DNA of 64,000 nt from an uncultured Coriobacteriaceae bacterium. GTDB taxonomy: Bacteria > Actinomycetota > Coriobacteriia > Coriobacteriales > Atopobiaceae. Below are positions 35,901 to 45,101 of the stretch, in pieces. The position numbers and the translations under genes are program-made. Location: the NCBI GenBank assembly GCA_902786015.1, contig CADAAU010000001.1, positions 212,116-276,115 on the forward strand, written 5' to 3'. The notes beneath the pieces were generated by a model, which saw only the letters and a list, made by a program, of their open reading frames with translations, did not search any database and was not told the origin of the DNA. The number at the start of each line of letters is the position of its first letter. Positions within the stretch are counted from its first letter, which is position 1.

Positions 35901-36537
35901 GGGAGTCTTTAGCTATTCGTCTCTGCACGCAGCAAAGGTTGCCGAAGAACGCGCGCAGAAGGGCTTGTCTGCGGAGCCACCGTCCGAGGCGCAGCGCGAT
36001 GCGGATGCCGAGGGTAGCGCCTATATCAACGACACCGATAAAGCCACATCGTTGGGATCCGCGTTCCATGAGCTTGCGCAGACTATGGTGGAGTTGGGGA
36101 GCAACAGGCACGATCCCGCTCGATTGGAGTCGCTCGCACGAACGTGGCATCTTTCCGAACGCCAGCTTGCACGGCTGCATGCGGCCATCGCCCGTTGGGA
36201 GTCATCCGACTTGTTGCGTGAGACCCATGAGTATGCGCTGCGGCGTGCGGAGGTGCCTTTCTTCGTACGCGTGCCGGAATCTCCATACGGAGAGTACTTC
36301 GAGGGTACCATTGACCTGCTTTGTACCGAAAGCACGGCGTGTGAGGGGCGCGCGCTGGTCGTGGACTACAAGACGGGCGACCTCGACCTCACGGAGGGGG
36401 AGGTCGCTCGGCGCCATGAGCTGCAGGCGCGGCTCTATGCAAGAACGCTGCTTGCGCAGGGCTTCTTGGAGGTGAGCTGTGCCTTCATCTGCGTTGAGAC
36501 CGGCGTCGTTGCACGTTGGGACTTCACGCTCGAGTGA
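32968..36537 (+). CDS. addA: AddA helicase-nuclease (UvrD-like)
   Basis: The 1189-residue superfamily 1 helicase shows Walker A AGAGSGKTFT, motif II MIDEFQDTD, motif III GDAQQSIYRFRGGD, motif V TIHGSKGLQF and motif VI LYVALTRAEE. The C-terminal RecB-type nuclease domain has GTIDLLC and ALVVDYKTGD followed by HELQARLYA. It is the ATP-driven motor and one nuclease of AddAB. The ATG overlaps the addB stop. Length is near the usual 1200-1230. Confidence 0.93.
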   Translation: MATIDLSRLNDSQRDVVLRLDEPLFVAAGAGSGKTFTLTARLVHALSKGSGKDGGRYLNSIDEALVITFTKAAALEIKDRVRGALRQAGEEDPRLREESLRVDGAWISTIHGMCSRILKRHGVELGIDASFEVCEGSVGEALLARALDEVISRAQEEGAYDDLFAEFPLWGQGDGATSVVGMIRLLRQEAAKCSHGYDDLVCPSSNETEGEIGRLRRCLEALAGLKLTQKQQQAVFASLDTINGFCSLPPTERKIERACEVLGKVKMPRIQRKDVKPLMDDAREAHAAATVCAHFERVQEFAPQVVALARQVDERYAQLKHEHSYVDNDDLIELALRAVQTNEQVARDYAGRFKLVMIDEFQDTDQKQLQLISLLSGRDAQHLTTVGDAQQSIYRFRGGDVEVFRARGRGLSQEQHVQMDVNYRSDHHVLALVERVCGDAGILDDFLKLAGNEGRRSGYVARSASGEEPPRVFLEVAQGGPSSLTSATLAAQLADRLAKLAHAGQPVSSMALLLGTTSKVGLYLDALRARGLQAVVTGGSSFTSTTEVGVIQALLHTFANPHDTEDGLFRVLSSDMFRLDADDFCMLGTREQDVLDAPTKRQIEQCFVDGQLELYGGMVPSRRLTLAHEVLTRAFARLGRWELADVCQAAIEESGWLARLEQEGTDGLSIAANVLAAVRYVRDLTTSLGLGVARAADEFDKWLSVAKLTPKGLAGDAIEAVQVMTIHGSKGLQFGVTAVAECWGKPSVSGRLVVGPVEGRRVVCVVPKPDLSSFSKMRNQLEAPHDVRECSSVAEWTAWLKDAELSEQAAEKARLLYVALTRAEEALVVGLPVAEKEWYRSELAMGMLGAFPELDELVPGECEVCIEPERGISCEAREDDGMGGSCIVRHRMSVAPAVARVIELRRGAQKDDPWQAVSAGTLAGFDGELPEAASLVPMLGTPMSGQDRLEGVGDSRETFELFDVRHRSLAVYGWREREGVFSYSSLHAAKVAEERAQKGLSAEPPSEAQRDADAEGSAYINDTDKATSLGSAFHELAQTMVELGSNRHDPARLESLARTWHLSERQLARLHAAIARWESSDLLRETHEYALRRAEVPFFVRVPESPYGEYFEGTIDLLCTESTACEGRALVVDYKTGDLDLTEGEVARRHELQARLYARTLLAQGFLEVSCAFICVETGVVARWDFTLE

Positions 36538-36544
36538 TGACGAG

Positions 36545-36582
36545 GAACATGCAGTCTTCGAGCTCTGAAGCGGTGCATGTTC
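36545..36582 (+). terminator. Hairpin after addA
   Basis: GAACATGCA (36545-36553) pairs with TGCATGTTC (36574-36582), with an inner CTTC/GAAG stem. It lies seven bases after the addA stop. The following tract is short, so termination may be partial. Confidence 0.5.
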
Positions 36583-36643
36583 TTCAATGCCGCTCGGGTG
36601 GGGTATGATGATGCGCTGACACACGAAGGGAAGGCAGGCACAC

Positions 36644-39600
36644 ATGGCATTCGTACATCTGCATAACCACACGGACTTCTCGATTCTGGACGGTGCGACT
36701 CGCGTGGACGATCTCGTGAAGCGTGCCGTCGACCTTGGCATGCCTGCGGTGGCTCTTACCGACCACGGCTACATGTTTGGCGTACCGAACTTTGACCTTG
36801 CCTGCCGTGGATACAATACGTCTCAGGCTGACTTCAAGCAGTGGTCCCATGACGTCGAGTGTTTTACCAAGGGATGGGAATTGGAGGAACCCGCACCGGA
36901 TGCTCCTGATGCACTGCCGCACGATCGAGTGCATGCCCAATGGGAGCAAGATGTGGCCATCTGGGAGCAGACGAAGGATGTGGAGGCGGTCAAGGCCAAC
37001 AAACCTGCCCCGCTCATAAAGCCGATCTTTGGCTGTGAGGCGTACTTCATAACGGACGACCAAATTGAGCGCGGTACCAAGCCTCGACGATATCACCTCA
37101 TCCTTTTGGCCAAAAACGAGGCTGGTTACGTCAATCTCATGAAGATGATGTCGAAGGCTGCCAACGAGATGTACTACTACAAGCCACGTACCACGCTTGG
37201 CATGCTTCGCGAGTACCACGAAGGCATCATTTGCCAGAGCGCCTGTGTGCAGGGAATCATCCAGCAAAACATACTCGACAACAACTTTGCTGAAGCGGAA
37301 CGTTGGGCCAAAGCCTACCAGGATGTCTTTGGCGAGGACTTCTACATCGAGATTCAAGACCATGGGCTTAGGTTCCGCAACGGATGGAACGATCGCAAGC
37401 TCTCTGAACACCTTGTGAAGCTCGCCAGCAAACTTGGCATAAAGGTGGTCGCCACCAACGACATCCATTACCTTTTGCGCGAGGACGCCCCCGTTCAGGA
37501 CCTGCTTAACTGCATCGGTACCAACTCAAAGATCGACCAGACGGATCGCAAGCGCATGGATGGCTCGGAGTTCTACATGAAGAGCGAAGAGGAGATGCGC
37601 GAGATCTTCTCATGGTGTCCCGAAGCGTGTGACAACACGTTGGAGATAGCAGCGAAGTGCAATTTTGAGCTGGACTGGTCCTCCATGTTCCTGCCCAAGT
37701 TCCCGGGCTTGGAGGAGGGTGAGACTTCCGAGGAACGCTTTCGCAAGGAGTGCGAAGCGGGGCTTGCCATTCGTTATGGCGACGACTGGGATGGCAAAGA
37801 GATTAATGGCATAAGTATCCGTGAACGATTTGAGTACGAGTATGATGTTATTTGTACCAAGGGCTTTGCGGATTACTTCCTCATCGTGCAGGAGTATGTG
37901 CGATGGGCGAAGCAAAACGGCATTGGCGTCGGACCGGGTCGAGGGTCGGCCGCCGGAGCTATAGTCGCATACGCTATGGATATCACCACGTTCGACCCCT
38001 TGGAAAACGGCCTGATGTTCGAAAGGTTCCTGTCCGTCGAACGTTCGGAGATGCCCGATATCGACATGGACTTCGACGATGAGCGAAGGCTGGAGGTAAT
38101 CCAGCATGTGCGAGAGCTCTATGGCGCGGATCGTGTGAGCCACGTCATCACGTACTCTACCATCAAGGCGAAGCAAGCCATCAACGACTCCGCTCGCGTG
38201 CTCGACTTTCCCGTGTACAAGGCACAGCGCCTCTCAAAGATGGTATCGAGCAGTCCGAGCGCAAAGCTCAAGTTCACGCTCAACAAGGTGGACGGTAAGG
38301 AGGACCTGTACAGCCAGGATTTCGTGGATGCCTATCGCAACGATACCGACGATCGACGCATCATCGACTCGGCACTTGCCATCGAAGGCCTCACACGTGG
38401 TGAGGGCGTGCACGCGTGTGCCGTTCTTATCGCCCCGACGCCCGTCAATGATCACGTGCCAACGAAGTTGGACACGAAGGGTGGCGTGGAAATCACGCAA
38501 TATGAGGGTCACTCGGTGGCAGACATGGGTCTCCTCAAGATGGACTTCTTGGGGCTGCGGACGCTCACCGTCATCACCAAGGCCTTGCGCAACATCCTCG
38601 CGAACAACGCGACGGCAGAGGCGGCTGCCGCAGCTCCCGAGGCAGTGCGTTCCACGCTCAAGCCGGGCAGCACGGGTGTGGACATCGACGTGGACAAGAT
38701 TCCCTTTGCGGACCCCCACATCTTCGAGCTCATGGGACGTGGTCATACTGCGGGCGTGTTCCAAATCGAGTCGGGAGGCATGACCGCCACCATAAAGGGC
38801 ATGCAGCCGCGTGAGTTCAAGCACGTGGTGGCTCTTATCGCACTTTACCGTCCTGGTCCTTTGGGAGCGGGCATGGTAAGCGACTACATCGACCGCATGA
38901 ACGGGCGCAAGGAGGTCGCGTTCTACGACAACCGCCTGTCCGACATCTTGGAAGAGACCTACGGCACCATGGTCTACCAAGAGCAGGTTATGCAGATCTC
39001 CATGAAGATGTGCGGCTTCTCGGCAGGCGAGTCGGACTCGCGCATTCGTAAGCCAGTGGCAAAGAAGAAGATCAAGCTCCTTACCAGTACCGTCTTTCAT
39101 TGGGAGGATGGTTCCGACGAAACGACCTACGACCACTGGATGAATGGCGCAGAAAAGAATGGCTATACGAGGGCCATTGCGCAAAAGATTTGGGATGACG
39201 TTCTTGAGTTTGCGTCGTATGCGTTCAACAAGTCGCACTCGGCGGGGTATGCCATTCTCGTTATGCAGACTGCCTGGCTCAAGGCTTACTATCCACGAGA
39301 GTACATGGCTTCCGTGCTTACGAGCTACATGGGCAAGACGGACAAGATCGTTCATTACCTTAGCGCGTGTCGACATGAGGGCATCGAGATTCTGCCCCCC
39401 GACATCAACGAAAGCGGCAAGGACTTCACGGCGGTCTCGGAAGGCATCCGCTTTGGGTTTGCCGGCATTCGAGGCGTGGGTGAAGGAGTGGGCGAGGCGA
39501 TTCTCGCGGAGCGCGAGAAAGGCGGACCGTTCAAGAGTCTCCACGATTTCGTCGATCGTGTTGACGCAAGTGCGGCCAACCGTCGCGTGGTCGAGGCCCT

Positions 39601-40534
39601 CATAAAGAGCGGTGCGTTTGACGCAACGGGTTACACCCGTAGGCAACTCATGTTTTTTGTCGACAAGCTCAACCCGCAGAACATTTTGGATGCGGCGGCA
39701 AAGCGTCAGCGCGATCGCGCGTCGGGTCAGGTGTCGTTCTTCGACATGTTTGGAGGGGTGGAAGGATCGGGATTCGACCAAGACGTTCCAGAGCCTGATG
39801 GCATAGAGTGGGACCGATCCGTCAAGCTTGCGATGGAGAAGGAAGTATTGGGACGTTACGTGTCCGATCATCCGCTTGGTCCGTTCGAATACGCCTTGGC
39901 TCAGGCGCGCGACTTCCAGCTCTCGGACCTTGAGGCGACTGATGAAGTCGTTGACGAGCGATCCGGTCAGACTATGGCGCGTCCTCGAGTTGAGGAGGGG
40001 AAATCCATACGCTTGGCAGGCATGGTTTCCGCCGTAGCAAAGAAAAACACCAAGTCTGGCAAGGCGATGGCCATCGTTACGCTCGAGGACATGGAGGGCG
40101 AGGTCAGTTGCGTGGTGTTTCCGAACCTCTATGAAGAGTGTGCCGCGACGCTCGCCGGAAACGTCAACGACGAGACGGGGGAGAGCGAGGGAGACCTTTT
40201 TGTACAGATCATCGGCAAACTAGAGCGGAGTGATCGAGGGAATCAGATTATCTGCTCGGCCGTTAAGCCGCTCGAGCTGACCGAGGCGACGAATAGGCCA
40301 AAGGTCGTCGAGGTCGTTCTCCCTTCCTATAGACTGAGCAGGGGACGCATGGAGCAGCTTGGTGGTGTGTTTTCTCGCTATAGCGGCATGGACCATGTGG
40401 AGCTTTGTGTTCGATCCGATACCGGTGACACCATGCGACTGGCACTTCCCATGCAAGTTGACGCGCGAAACATGCTGCTTCTTGCCGAGGTGCACGATAT
40501 CCTCGGTCGCGAGGCCGATGTCATACTTGTATAG
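36644..40534 (+). CDS. dnaE: DNA polymerase III alpha subunit DnaE
   Basis: The 1296-residue protein begins with a PHP domain (FVHLHNHTDFSILDG, ALTDHGYMFG). The polymerase core has GPGRGSAAG and the catalytic PDIDMDFDDERR (Asp about 472 and 474), then HTAGVFQIESGGM, LYRPGPL and the finger-region FNKSHSAGYA. An OB-fold (about residues 1095-1180) and tail follow. There is a lengthened segment after residue 65 rich in Trp and acidic residues, and total length exceeds the usual 1150-1200. It is the replicative polymerase. GGGAAGGCAGG precedes the ATG; a TATGAT at 36604-36609 may be its -10. Confidence 0.96.
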   Translation: MAFVHLHNHTDFSILDGATRVDDLVKRAVDLGMPAVALTDHGYMFGVPNFDLACRGYNTSQADFKQWSHDVECFTKGWELEEPAPDAPDALPHDRVHAQWEQDVAIWEQTKDVEAVKANKPAPLIKPIFGCEAYFITDDQIERGTKPRRYHLILLAKNEAGYVNLMKMMSKAANEMYYYKPRTTLGMLREYHEGIICQSACVQGIIQQNILDNNFAEAERWAKAYQDVFGEDFYIEIQDHGLRFRNGWNDRKLSEHLVKLASKLGIKVVATNDIHYLLREDAPVQDLLNCIGTNSKIDQTDRKRMDGSEFYMKSEEEMREIFSWCPEACDNTLEIAAKCNFELDWSSMFLPKFPGLEEGETSEERFRKECEAGLAIRYGDDWDGKEINGISIRERFEYEYDVICTKGFADYFLIVQEYVRWAKQNGIGVGPGRGSAAGAIVAYAMDITTFDPLENGLMFERFLSVERSEMPDIDMDFDDERRLEVIQHVRELYGADRVSHVITYSTIKAKQAINDSARVLDFPVYKAQRLSKMVSSSPSAKLKFTLNKVDGKEDLYSQDFVDAYRNDTDDRRIIDSALAIEGLTRGEGVHACAVLIAPTPVNDHVPTKLDTKGGVEITQYEGHSVADMGLLKMDFLGLRTLTVITKALRNILANNATAEAAAAAPEAVRSTLKPGSTGVDIDVDKIPFADPHIFELMGRGHTAGVFQIESGGMTATIKGMQPREFKHVVALIALYRPGPLGAGMVSDYIDRMNGRKEVAFYDNRLSDILEETYGTMVYQEQVMQISMKMCGFSAGESDSRIRKPVAKKKIKLLTSTVFHWEDGSDETTYDHWMNGAEKNGYTRAIAQKIWDDVLEFASYAFNKSHSAGYAILVMQTAWLKAYYPREYMASVLTSYMGKTDKIVHYLSACRHEGIEILPPDINESGKDFTAVSEGIRFGFAGIRGVGEGVGEAILAEREKGGPFKSLHDFVDRVDASAANRRVVEALIKSGAFDATGYTRRQLMFFVDKLNPQNILDAAAKRQRDRASGQVSFFDMFGGVEGSGFDQDVPEPDGIEWDRSVKLAMEKEVLGRYVSDHPLGPFEYALAQARDFQLSDLEATDEVVDERSGQTMARPRVEEGKSIRLAGMVSAVAKKNTKSGKAMAIVTLEDMEGEVSCVVFPNLYEECAATLAGNVNDETGESEGDLFVQIIGKLERSDRGNQIICSAVKPLELTEATNRPKVVEVVLPSYRLSRGRMEQLGGVFSRYSGMDHVELCVRSDTGDTMRLALPMQVDARNMLLLAEVHDILGREADVILV

Positions 40535-40609
40535 GTTCAGCCCTTGTAAAGAAGTCTGACTCTTCTATGCGGGGAGACGGGGCGGGGCATGCCACGAGGC
40601 ATCTTGCCC

Positions 40610-40615
40610 TATACT
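40610..40615 (+). promoter_or_regulatory. -10 box of desulfoferrodoxin gene
   Basis: TATACT lies 36 bases before the start codon; the -35 is not clear. Confidence 0.5.
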
Positions 40616-40651
40616 AAACCTAATGTATTTCCCCATGGAAAGGAGCGACAC

Positions 40652-41023
40652 ATGGCCGAAGTAACATTCTATCGCTGCGAGAAGTGCGGTAATTTGATTG
40701 CCGTTGTCGAAAAGGGCACCTGCGTGCCTCAGTGCTGCGGGCAGCCTATGACGAAGCTTGAGGCTGGTTCGGTAGATGCTGCCGCTGAGAAGCACGTCCC
40801 CGTAGTGGCTCGCGAGGGGGGCGCCATAAAGGTGGCCGTCGGTTCTGTCGAACATCCCATGATTGATGCTCACTACATTCAATGGATTGCTTTGGCAGCT
40901 GCCGATCGGCTGGACATTCGGTATCTCAAGCCCGGTGATGCCCCGGTTGCCACGTTCGCCTGCGATGCAGACGAAGTAACTGCCTATGCATACTGCAACC
41001 TTCATGGCCTGTGGAAGGCATAG
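40652..41023 (+). CDS. dfx: Desulfoferrodoxin (superoxide reductase), two-iron type
   Basis: The 123-residue product has the N-terminal desulforedoxin-type site (C9, C12, C28, C29) and the catalytic superoxide reductase site: H48 in AEKHVP, H68 and H74, C115 and H118 in YCNLHGLWK. It reduces superoxide to hydrogen peroxide without making oxygen, a typical anaerobe defence. GAAAGGAGCG precedes the ATG at 40652; the longer frame from 40589 is unlike the family. It is a single gene with its own terminator. Confidence 0.95.
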   Translation: MAEVTFYRCEKCGNLIAVVEKGTCVPQCCGQPMTKLEAGSVDAAAEKHVPVVAREGGAIKVAVGSVEHPMIDAHYIQWIALAAADRLDIRYLKPGDAPVATFACDADEVTAYAYCNLHGLWKA

Positions 41024-41047
41024 GGTTCAAACCGTCATCGGGTTGGT

Positions 41048-41091
41048 GGCATGCATCCAAGGCGGTATCTTGGATGCATGCCTTTGCTTTT
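41048..41091 (+). terminator. Terminator after desulfoferrodoxin gene
   Basis: Perfect 13-base arms GGCATGCATCCAA (41048-41060) and 41070-41082 are followed by TTTGCTTTT. It lies immediately before the NadE-like gene, only 12 bases from its start. Confidence 0.9.
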
Positions 41092-41102
41092 GAAAGAGGC
41101 CT

Positions 41103-42974
41103 ATGATGCTCATTGCCTTGGCGCAGATAGACACGTGCATGGCCGGGTTTGACGACACCTCACAGCGCATAGTCGAGTTATCAAGACGCGCGGTCGAGGA
41201 GGGTGCCGGACTTCTCGTTCTGCCTGCGATAGCGTTTGGGGGACTCTGCCCTCCCACATATGTCTATCGAGAGGGGTTCTACAGCGATGGAAAAAAGGCT
41301 TTAGAACAACTTGCGTTAGACGTTGCGTGCCCGTGTTTGATTCCGATGCCGGCAAACACTGAGGACGGAGCGGGCTTCGAGGCGATTTTGCTAAAAGATG
41401 GAGTAGCCATGCCGGTGTGGCTTGCCTCTACCCCTCAAGCCGAAACGGCCGAGACGCAGGGTTTGGAGCGTGCCGTACGGAACGTGTTTGACCTTGACGG
41501 CATACGTTTTGCATTTGCGTACTCGTACGAATGCATTGAGCAGCTTAAGGAGAGCGATTCCGACATAGACGTCCTCTTGTATTGTGCCGGGCGTGGCTTT
41601 GCGCTCGACGATACGTCGAGTGCGATGGGGGCCTCGCTGCTTGAGGGACGTTTTCGTGATGATGCGTGGGCCCTTGATGCTTGGGTCGTGGGCGTGGGAG
41701 CGCTCGGTGGGTATGACTTGCAAGTTTTTACGGGATCGAGTTTTGTGCTCTCTCCAAAGGGTGAGCTTGTTGCATGTGCCCCCGCGTTCGAGGAAGCCTT
41801 ACTCGTAGCACCGATAGTCACCGACGACAAAAATGCTGTAGCCGAAGTGCTTGAGCCGGAGCTCTACGATCGCTCACTACACCTGTGGGAGGCACTCGCC
41901 TTGGGACTTCGCGACCATCTCCATAAGCGGGGCCATACTGAGGTAGCCATCATGCTTGATGGCCGGCTTAACTCGAGCGTGCTCGCGACGCTTGCGTCCG
42001 ACGCGCTGGGCCCCACGCACGTTCATGCGCTCATCAACGACGGTGGTGCAGACATGTTGGGAGGCGTAGCCAAGAAGCTGGCAAGGACCCTTCATCTCGA
42101 TTTGGTTGAGGAAAACTCCGTGGGAGCAGTGTCATGCTCCGATTCAGTTGTGTGGCAAGACGTCTCGCAACTGAGGCTCGCGAATTTGGCTAGAAGAACG
42201 CATGCGGTCGCATTGGTTGACTTTGACAAGACATTCTTTGCGGTCGAAGCGGAGGAAGTGGGATGTGGTGCCGCGGCCCTTGCGCCGTTTGGTGACGTGT
42301 ATCGATCTGATTTGGTCGAGATTGCCCATTTGCGCAACACGATCTCTCCGGTTATCGATGCAGCGATTGTGAATTCGTATAGCGCGCCACCAATTAAGGG
42401 GCTCAAAGACGTGGAGGCGACCATCGAAAGTCAGCTTCGACGCGTCGATGTGACGCTTTCTGCCCATATTGAATGGGAGCGGTCCCTTAGCGATGTCGTG
42501 GCGAGACACGGCTGCCGTGAAGTGAGCGAACGTATCATCGACGAGTTCGTGAAGCGGTCGTTTGCCCGTCTGGGGCTTCCACCATGCCTCATCGTTTCTT
42601 CGCGTACTGTGCGTGAGGCTGACGTTCCGTCGGATTTGGCGTGGCGGGATCGAGTTCGCGCCGATGATGAGCGCCTTGGCAGCACCGGTGGCCCTGCAGG
42701 AGTGTCGGACTTGTTCGTTGCGGCGGATTCGGTCGAGCACAGGGCCGAGAGCGAAAGTGCGGTTGCGGCCGAAATAGAGCAGCTGCTCGAACAGATGCAC
42801 ACCGAGCTCGTTGGAGCGTCCCGTTCGTTGGGAAATGAGGCCGATAAGCAAGTGGACGAGTTACTTGGGTTGCTTAGGGACATTCTGCAAGATGGCGTCG
42901 TTCAAGGTTCCGTTGCCTCCGGAAGCATTCCCTTCGGACCACTTACATGGGGAAGTCCATTCTCCGAAAACTAG
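41103..42974 (+). CDS. NAD synthetase (NadE)-like protein with degenerate active sites
   Basis: The 623-residue product has the two-domain layout of glutamine-dependent NAD synthetase: an N-terminal nitrilase-like domain (1 to about 245) and a C-terminal synthetase-like domain. Homology is clearest in AALAPFGDVYRSDLVEIA (residues 391-408, canonical LAPIGDVYKTxVYELA). Key residues are missing, however. The nitrilase glutamate position reads LVLPA (A42 for E), and the nucleophile position reads YSYE (S141 for C). The ATP loop SGGIDS reads DGRLNS (286-291), and the NKSE motif reads DKTF (374-378). It is therefore unlikely to make NAD and may be a regulatory or structural relative. The frame is intact with normal codon character, so it is not a simple pseudogene. 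Two adjacent ATGs are possible starts, after AAAGAGG. Confidence 0.75.
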   Translation: MMLIALAQIDTCMAGFDDTSQRIVELSRRAVEEGAGLLVLPAIAFGGLCPPTYVYREGFYSDGKKALEQLALDVACPCLIPMPANTEDGAGFEAILLKDGVAMPVWLASTPQAETAETQGLERAVRNVFDLDGIRFAFAYSYECIEQLKESDSDIDVLLYCAGRGFALDDTSSAMGASLLEGRFRDDAWALDAWVVGVGALGGYDLQVFTGSSFVLSPKGELVACAPAFEEALLVAPIVTDDKNAVAEVLEPELYDRSLHLWEALALGLRDHLHKRGHTEVAIMLDGRLNSSVLATLASDALGPTHVHALINDGGADMLGGVAKKLARTLHLDLVEENSVGAVSCSDSVVWQDVSQLRLANLARRTHAVALVDFDKTFFAVEAEEVGCGAAALAPFGDVYRSDLVEIAHLRNTISPVIDAAIVNSYSAPPIKGLKDVEATIESQLRRVDVTLSAHIEWERSLSDVVARHGCREVSERIIDEFVKRSFARLGLPPCLIVSSRTVREADVPSDLAWRDRVRADDERLGSTGGPAGVSDLFVAADSVEHRAESESAVAAEIEQLLEQMHTELVGASRSLGNEADKQVDELLGLLRDILQDGVVQGSVASGSIPFGPLTWGSPFSEN

Positions 42975-43021
42975 CGCGTCTCGTCATGAGCGGTTCAAAG
43001 TTGGCCGATTTCGTATCACGG

Positions 43022-43050
43022 TTCTTGTTGGGGTCGCCATGTGATATGGT
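43022..43050 (+). promoter_or_regulatory. Promoter of DUF4012 gene
   Basis: TTCTTG (43022-43027) and TATGGT (43045-43050) with a 17-base spacer lie about 39 bases before the start codon. Confidence 0.5.
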
Positions 43051-43088
43051 TAGGCTTCACGTCTGGACTGTAAACGACAGGGGTTCAT

Positions 43089-45068
43089 ATGCCTGACAAT
43101 ATTTCCCAGAACACACCTCCAGAGGGATATACGGAAGATGAGATGGGCTTGTTGCGAGATCCTGACGCAACCGGACCTCAGACGTGGGGACGGACCCCGC
43201 AGTTTCAGCAACAACAGGTCGTAGAGCCGGTGGAGCCTCAAGCAACCAAACCGTCTGTATACGACATCCCACCAAAGAAGAAAAAGAAGGCTCTGCCAGT
43301 TGTCGTTGCCATCATTGTCTTGGCCCTCGTGGTAGTGGCGGCCGTGGGTGGTGTGTTCGCGTTCAATATGTATCAGTCTGCCAATCGAGTTAAGGCAGTC
43401 GCATCGGAGGTTCAGGCAAGCGCCTCCACGCTTAAAGATGCATTCATGGATGGCGATGAGGAAAAGCTGCATTCGTCGTACTCCGTCGTCAGCGAGGGCA
43501 TACACAAGATGCAGGACGAGACCAATTCTTCCCTGTGGGACTTCGCAAAAACGTTGCCCGTCATAGGAACCGATATCACGAATGCAAAGATGCTTGTAGG
43601 TTGTGCTGCGGACTTGAGCGACAATGCGCTCAGCCCACTGGTCGACAACCTTGGGGGAGTCCGTTTTTCGGATCTTATGCAGGACGGACGAATCGACACT
43701 GGCATCATCAAACGGATGCGTGACTCTGTGGTCTCAGCCTCTCCCGTCATCGTAAAGAACGCGGATATCATGTCGCAGCTTCCCCATGGTAACGTTGGCC
43801 AGGTCAATGAGGTTATCGACAAGATACGAGACCCGCTTATTGATGCGAGCGCCGTACTCAAGGACGCGGACGGGCTATTTAGCACTATCTTGGGCATATT
43901 GGGTGATGGTGGTCAACTACGCAATTACGTCATACTGGCACAGACGAACAGTGAAATTCGTGCTGCAGGTGGTTTTCCGGGATCAGTAGGTACGCTCAAA
44001 GTTCAAGATGGCGTTTTGACCTTGAGCGAGTTTCAGACCGTTTACGATCTTAAGCATCGCGTTGAGGCAGACGAGTTTAGGGCGAATCTCAATGAAGACG
44101 AGATAAGCGTATTTGGAGAGGAACTCGGCTGGGATGCCGCGGGTACAACTCAGACGCCAAATTTCATGCGGTCAGGCGAGTTGATGCGGGAGTTCTGGGA
44201 GTATGGGTACGCGGAACATGTTGACGGCGTGATAGGTGTCGACCCCATCTTCCTTCAGCACATGCTTGCGCTCGCAGGTAGTGTCGTGGCCGAAGACGGA
44301 ACGGAAGTAAATGGCGAAAATGCTGCCGCGGAGATTTTGAGCGGTGTCTATTGGCGCTATGGATTCGATGGCGACTATGGGCATGAACAAGAGGACAATT
44401 TCTTTAGCGATGTTGCAAACAAGGCCGGAGATCAGCTTTTTGGCCATTTGGGTGGGGTGGACTTCGACGTACTGATGGATGAAGTCTCTAAGTCCGGTGC
44501 AAACCATCGCTTACAGGTCTGGATGGCAAATCCGGAAGAAGAAACCTTTATGCAGAATCTTGGAGTCGCAGGCACGCTCGAAAATGACCCTGCCAAACCA
44601 GTTCTGGGGGTTTACGCAAACGACTATACCTGGTCAAAGATTTCTTGGTATCTGAATATTTGGGCTGACATTGACGAGGGAGTCAAGAACGAGGATGGTA
44701 CGACGACCTATCATGTTCAGGCGCACTATCACAACAACCTCACGGACGAGGAAGCCATGGCGGCACCCGAATATGTTTACGGGTCTAATCCTCTGAAGGT
44801 CGACCGTGGCGACATGGTAGACGGTCTCTTGATTGTCGCTCCGGCTGGAGGTCGGATTGACAACTTCGAGATCATTCAGGGAAGGGAGGTCCCAGAGGAC
44901 AAGGTCCTCGAGCCCACTACGCACGGTACACTCTATGGTTTTGACGCATGGCTGGGATTTGCGCTCATAGGGACGCAGCAAGATGCCATCGTGGAGTTCG
45001 ATATGACTCTGCCTCCCGAAGCTGTGGAGCGGCCCACGGTTCGCACCTCACCGCTCTGTTTTGAATAG
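43089..45068 (+). CDS. DUF4012 membrane-anchored surface protein
   Basis: The 659-residue protein has a cytoplasmic N-terminus (1-66) ending in KKKKK, one membrane helix (about 67-93), and a large extracytoplasmic part. It contains the DUF4012 signature region, NYVILAQTNSEIRAAGGFPGS, and the following FQTVYDL block. Proteins of this family occur in actinobacteria and Gram-positives, often near surface polysaccharide genes; their activity is not established and none of those neighbours is here. AGGGG precedes the ATG. The last codons contain the ruvC -35 box. Confidence 0.82.
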   Translation: MPDNISQNTPPEGYTEDEMGLLRDPDATGPQTWGRTPQFQQQQVVEPVEPQATKPSVYDIPPKKKKKALPVVVAIIVLALVVVAAVGGVFAFNMYQSANRVKAVASEVQASASTLKDAFMDGDEEKLHSSYSVVSEGIHKMQDETNSSLWDFAKTLPVIGTDITNAKMLVGCAADLSDNALSPLVDNLGGVRFSDLMQDGRIDTGIIKRMRDSVVSASPVIVKNADIMSQLPHGNVGQVNEVIDKIRDPLIDASAVLKDADGLFSTILGILGDGGQLRNYVILAQTNSEIRAAGGFPGSVGTLKVQDGVLTLSEFQTVYDLKHRVEADEFRANLNEDEISVFGEELGWDAAGTTQTPNFMRSGELMREFWEYGYAEHVDGVIGVDPIFLQHMLALAGSVVAEDGTEVNGENAAAEILSGVYWRYGFDGDYGHEQEDNFFSDVANKAGDQLFGHLGGVDFDVLMDEVSKSGANHRLQVWMANPEEETFMQNLGVAGTLENDPAKPVLGVYANDYTWSKISWYLNIWADIDEGVKNEDGTTTYHVQAHYHNNLTDEEAMAAPEYVYGSNPLKVDRGDMVDGLLIVAPAGGRIDNFEIIQGREVPEDKVLEPTTHGTLYGFDAWLGFALIGTQQDAIVEFDMTLPPEAVERPTVRTSPLCFE

Positions 45069-45101
45069 CTTTTGCATTGTGCTATGATAGAACAATCGTT
45101 C
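45061..45101 (+). promoter_or_regulatory. ruvCAB promoter with LexA (SOS) box
   Basis: TTGAAT (45061-45066), inside the end of the preceding gene, and TATGAT (45083-45088) have a 16-base spacer. GAACAATCGTTC (45090-45101) matches the Gram-positive/actinobacterial LexA consensus GAACnnnnGTTC and sits at the expected transcription start. The site lies in the loop of a larger inverted repeat, GCATTGTGCTAT (45074-45085) with 45105-45116. Confidence 0.75.

Noticed and set aside
38234..39871. Open frame of 545 codons antisense to dnaE
   Set aside because: dnaE coding motifs occupy the other strand; the frame is open because of codon bias in a GC-rich gene.
41103..42974. Functional glutamine-dependent NAD synthetase
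   Set aside because: Both catalytic centres lack key residues, so the standard name would mislead.
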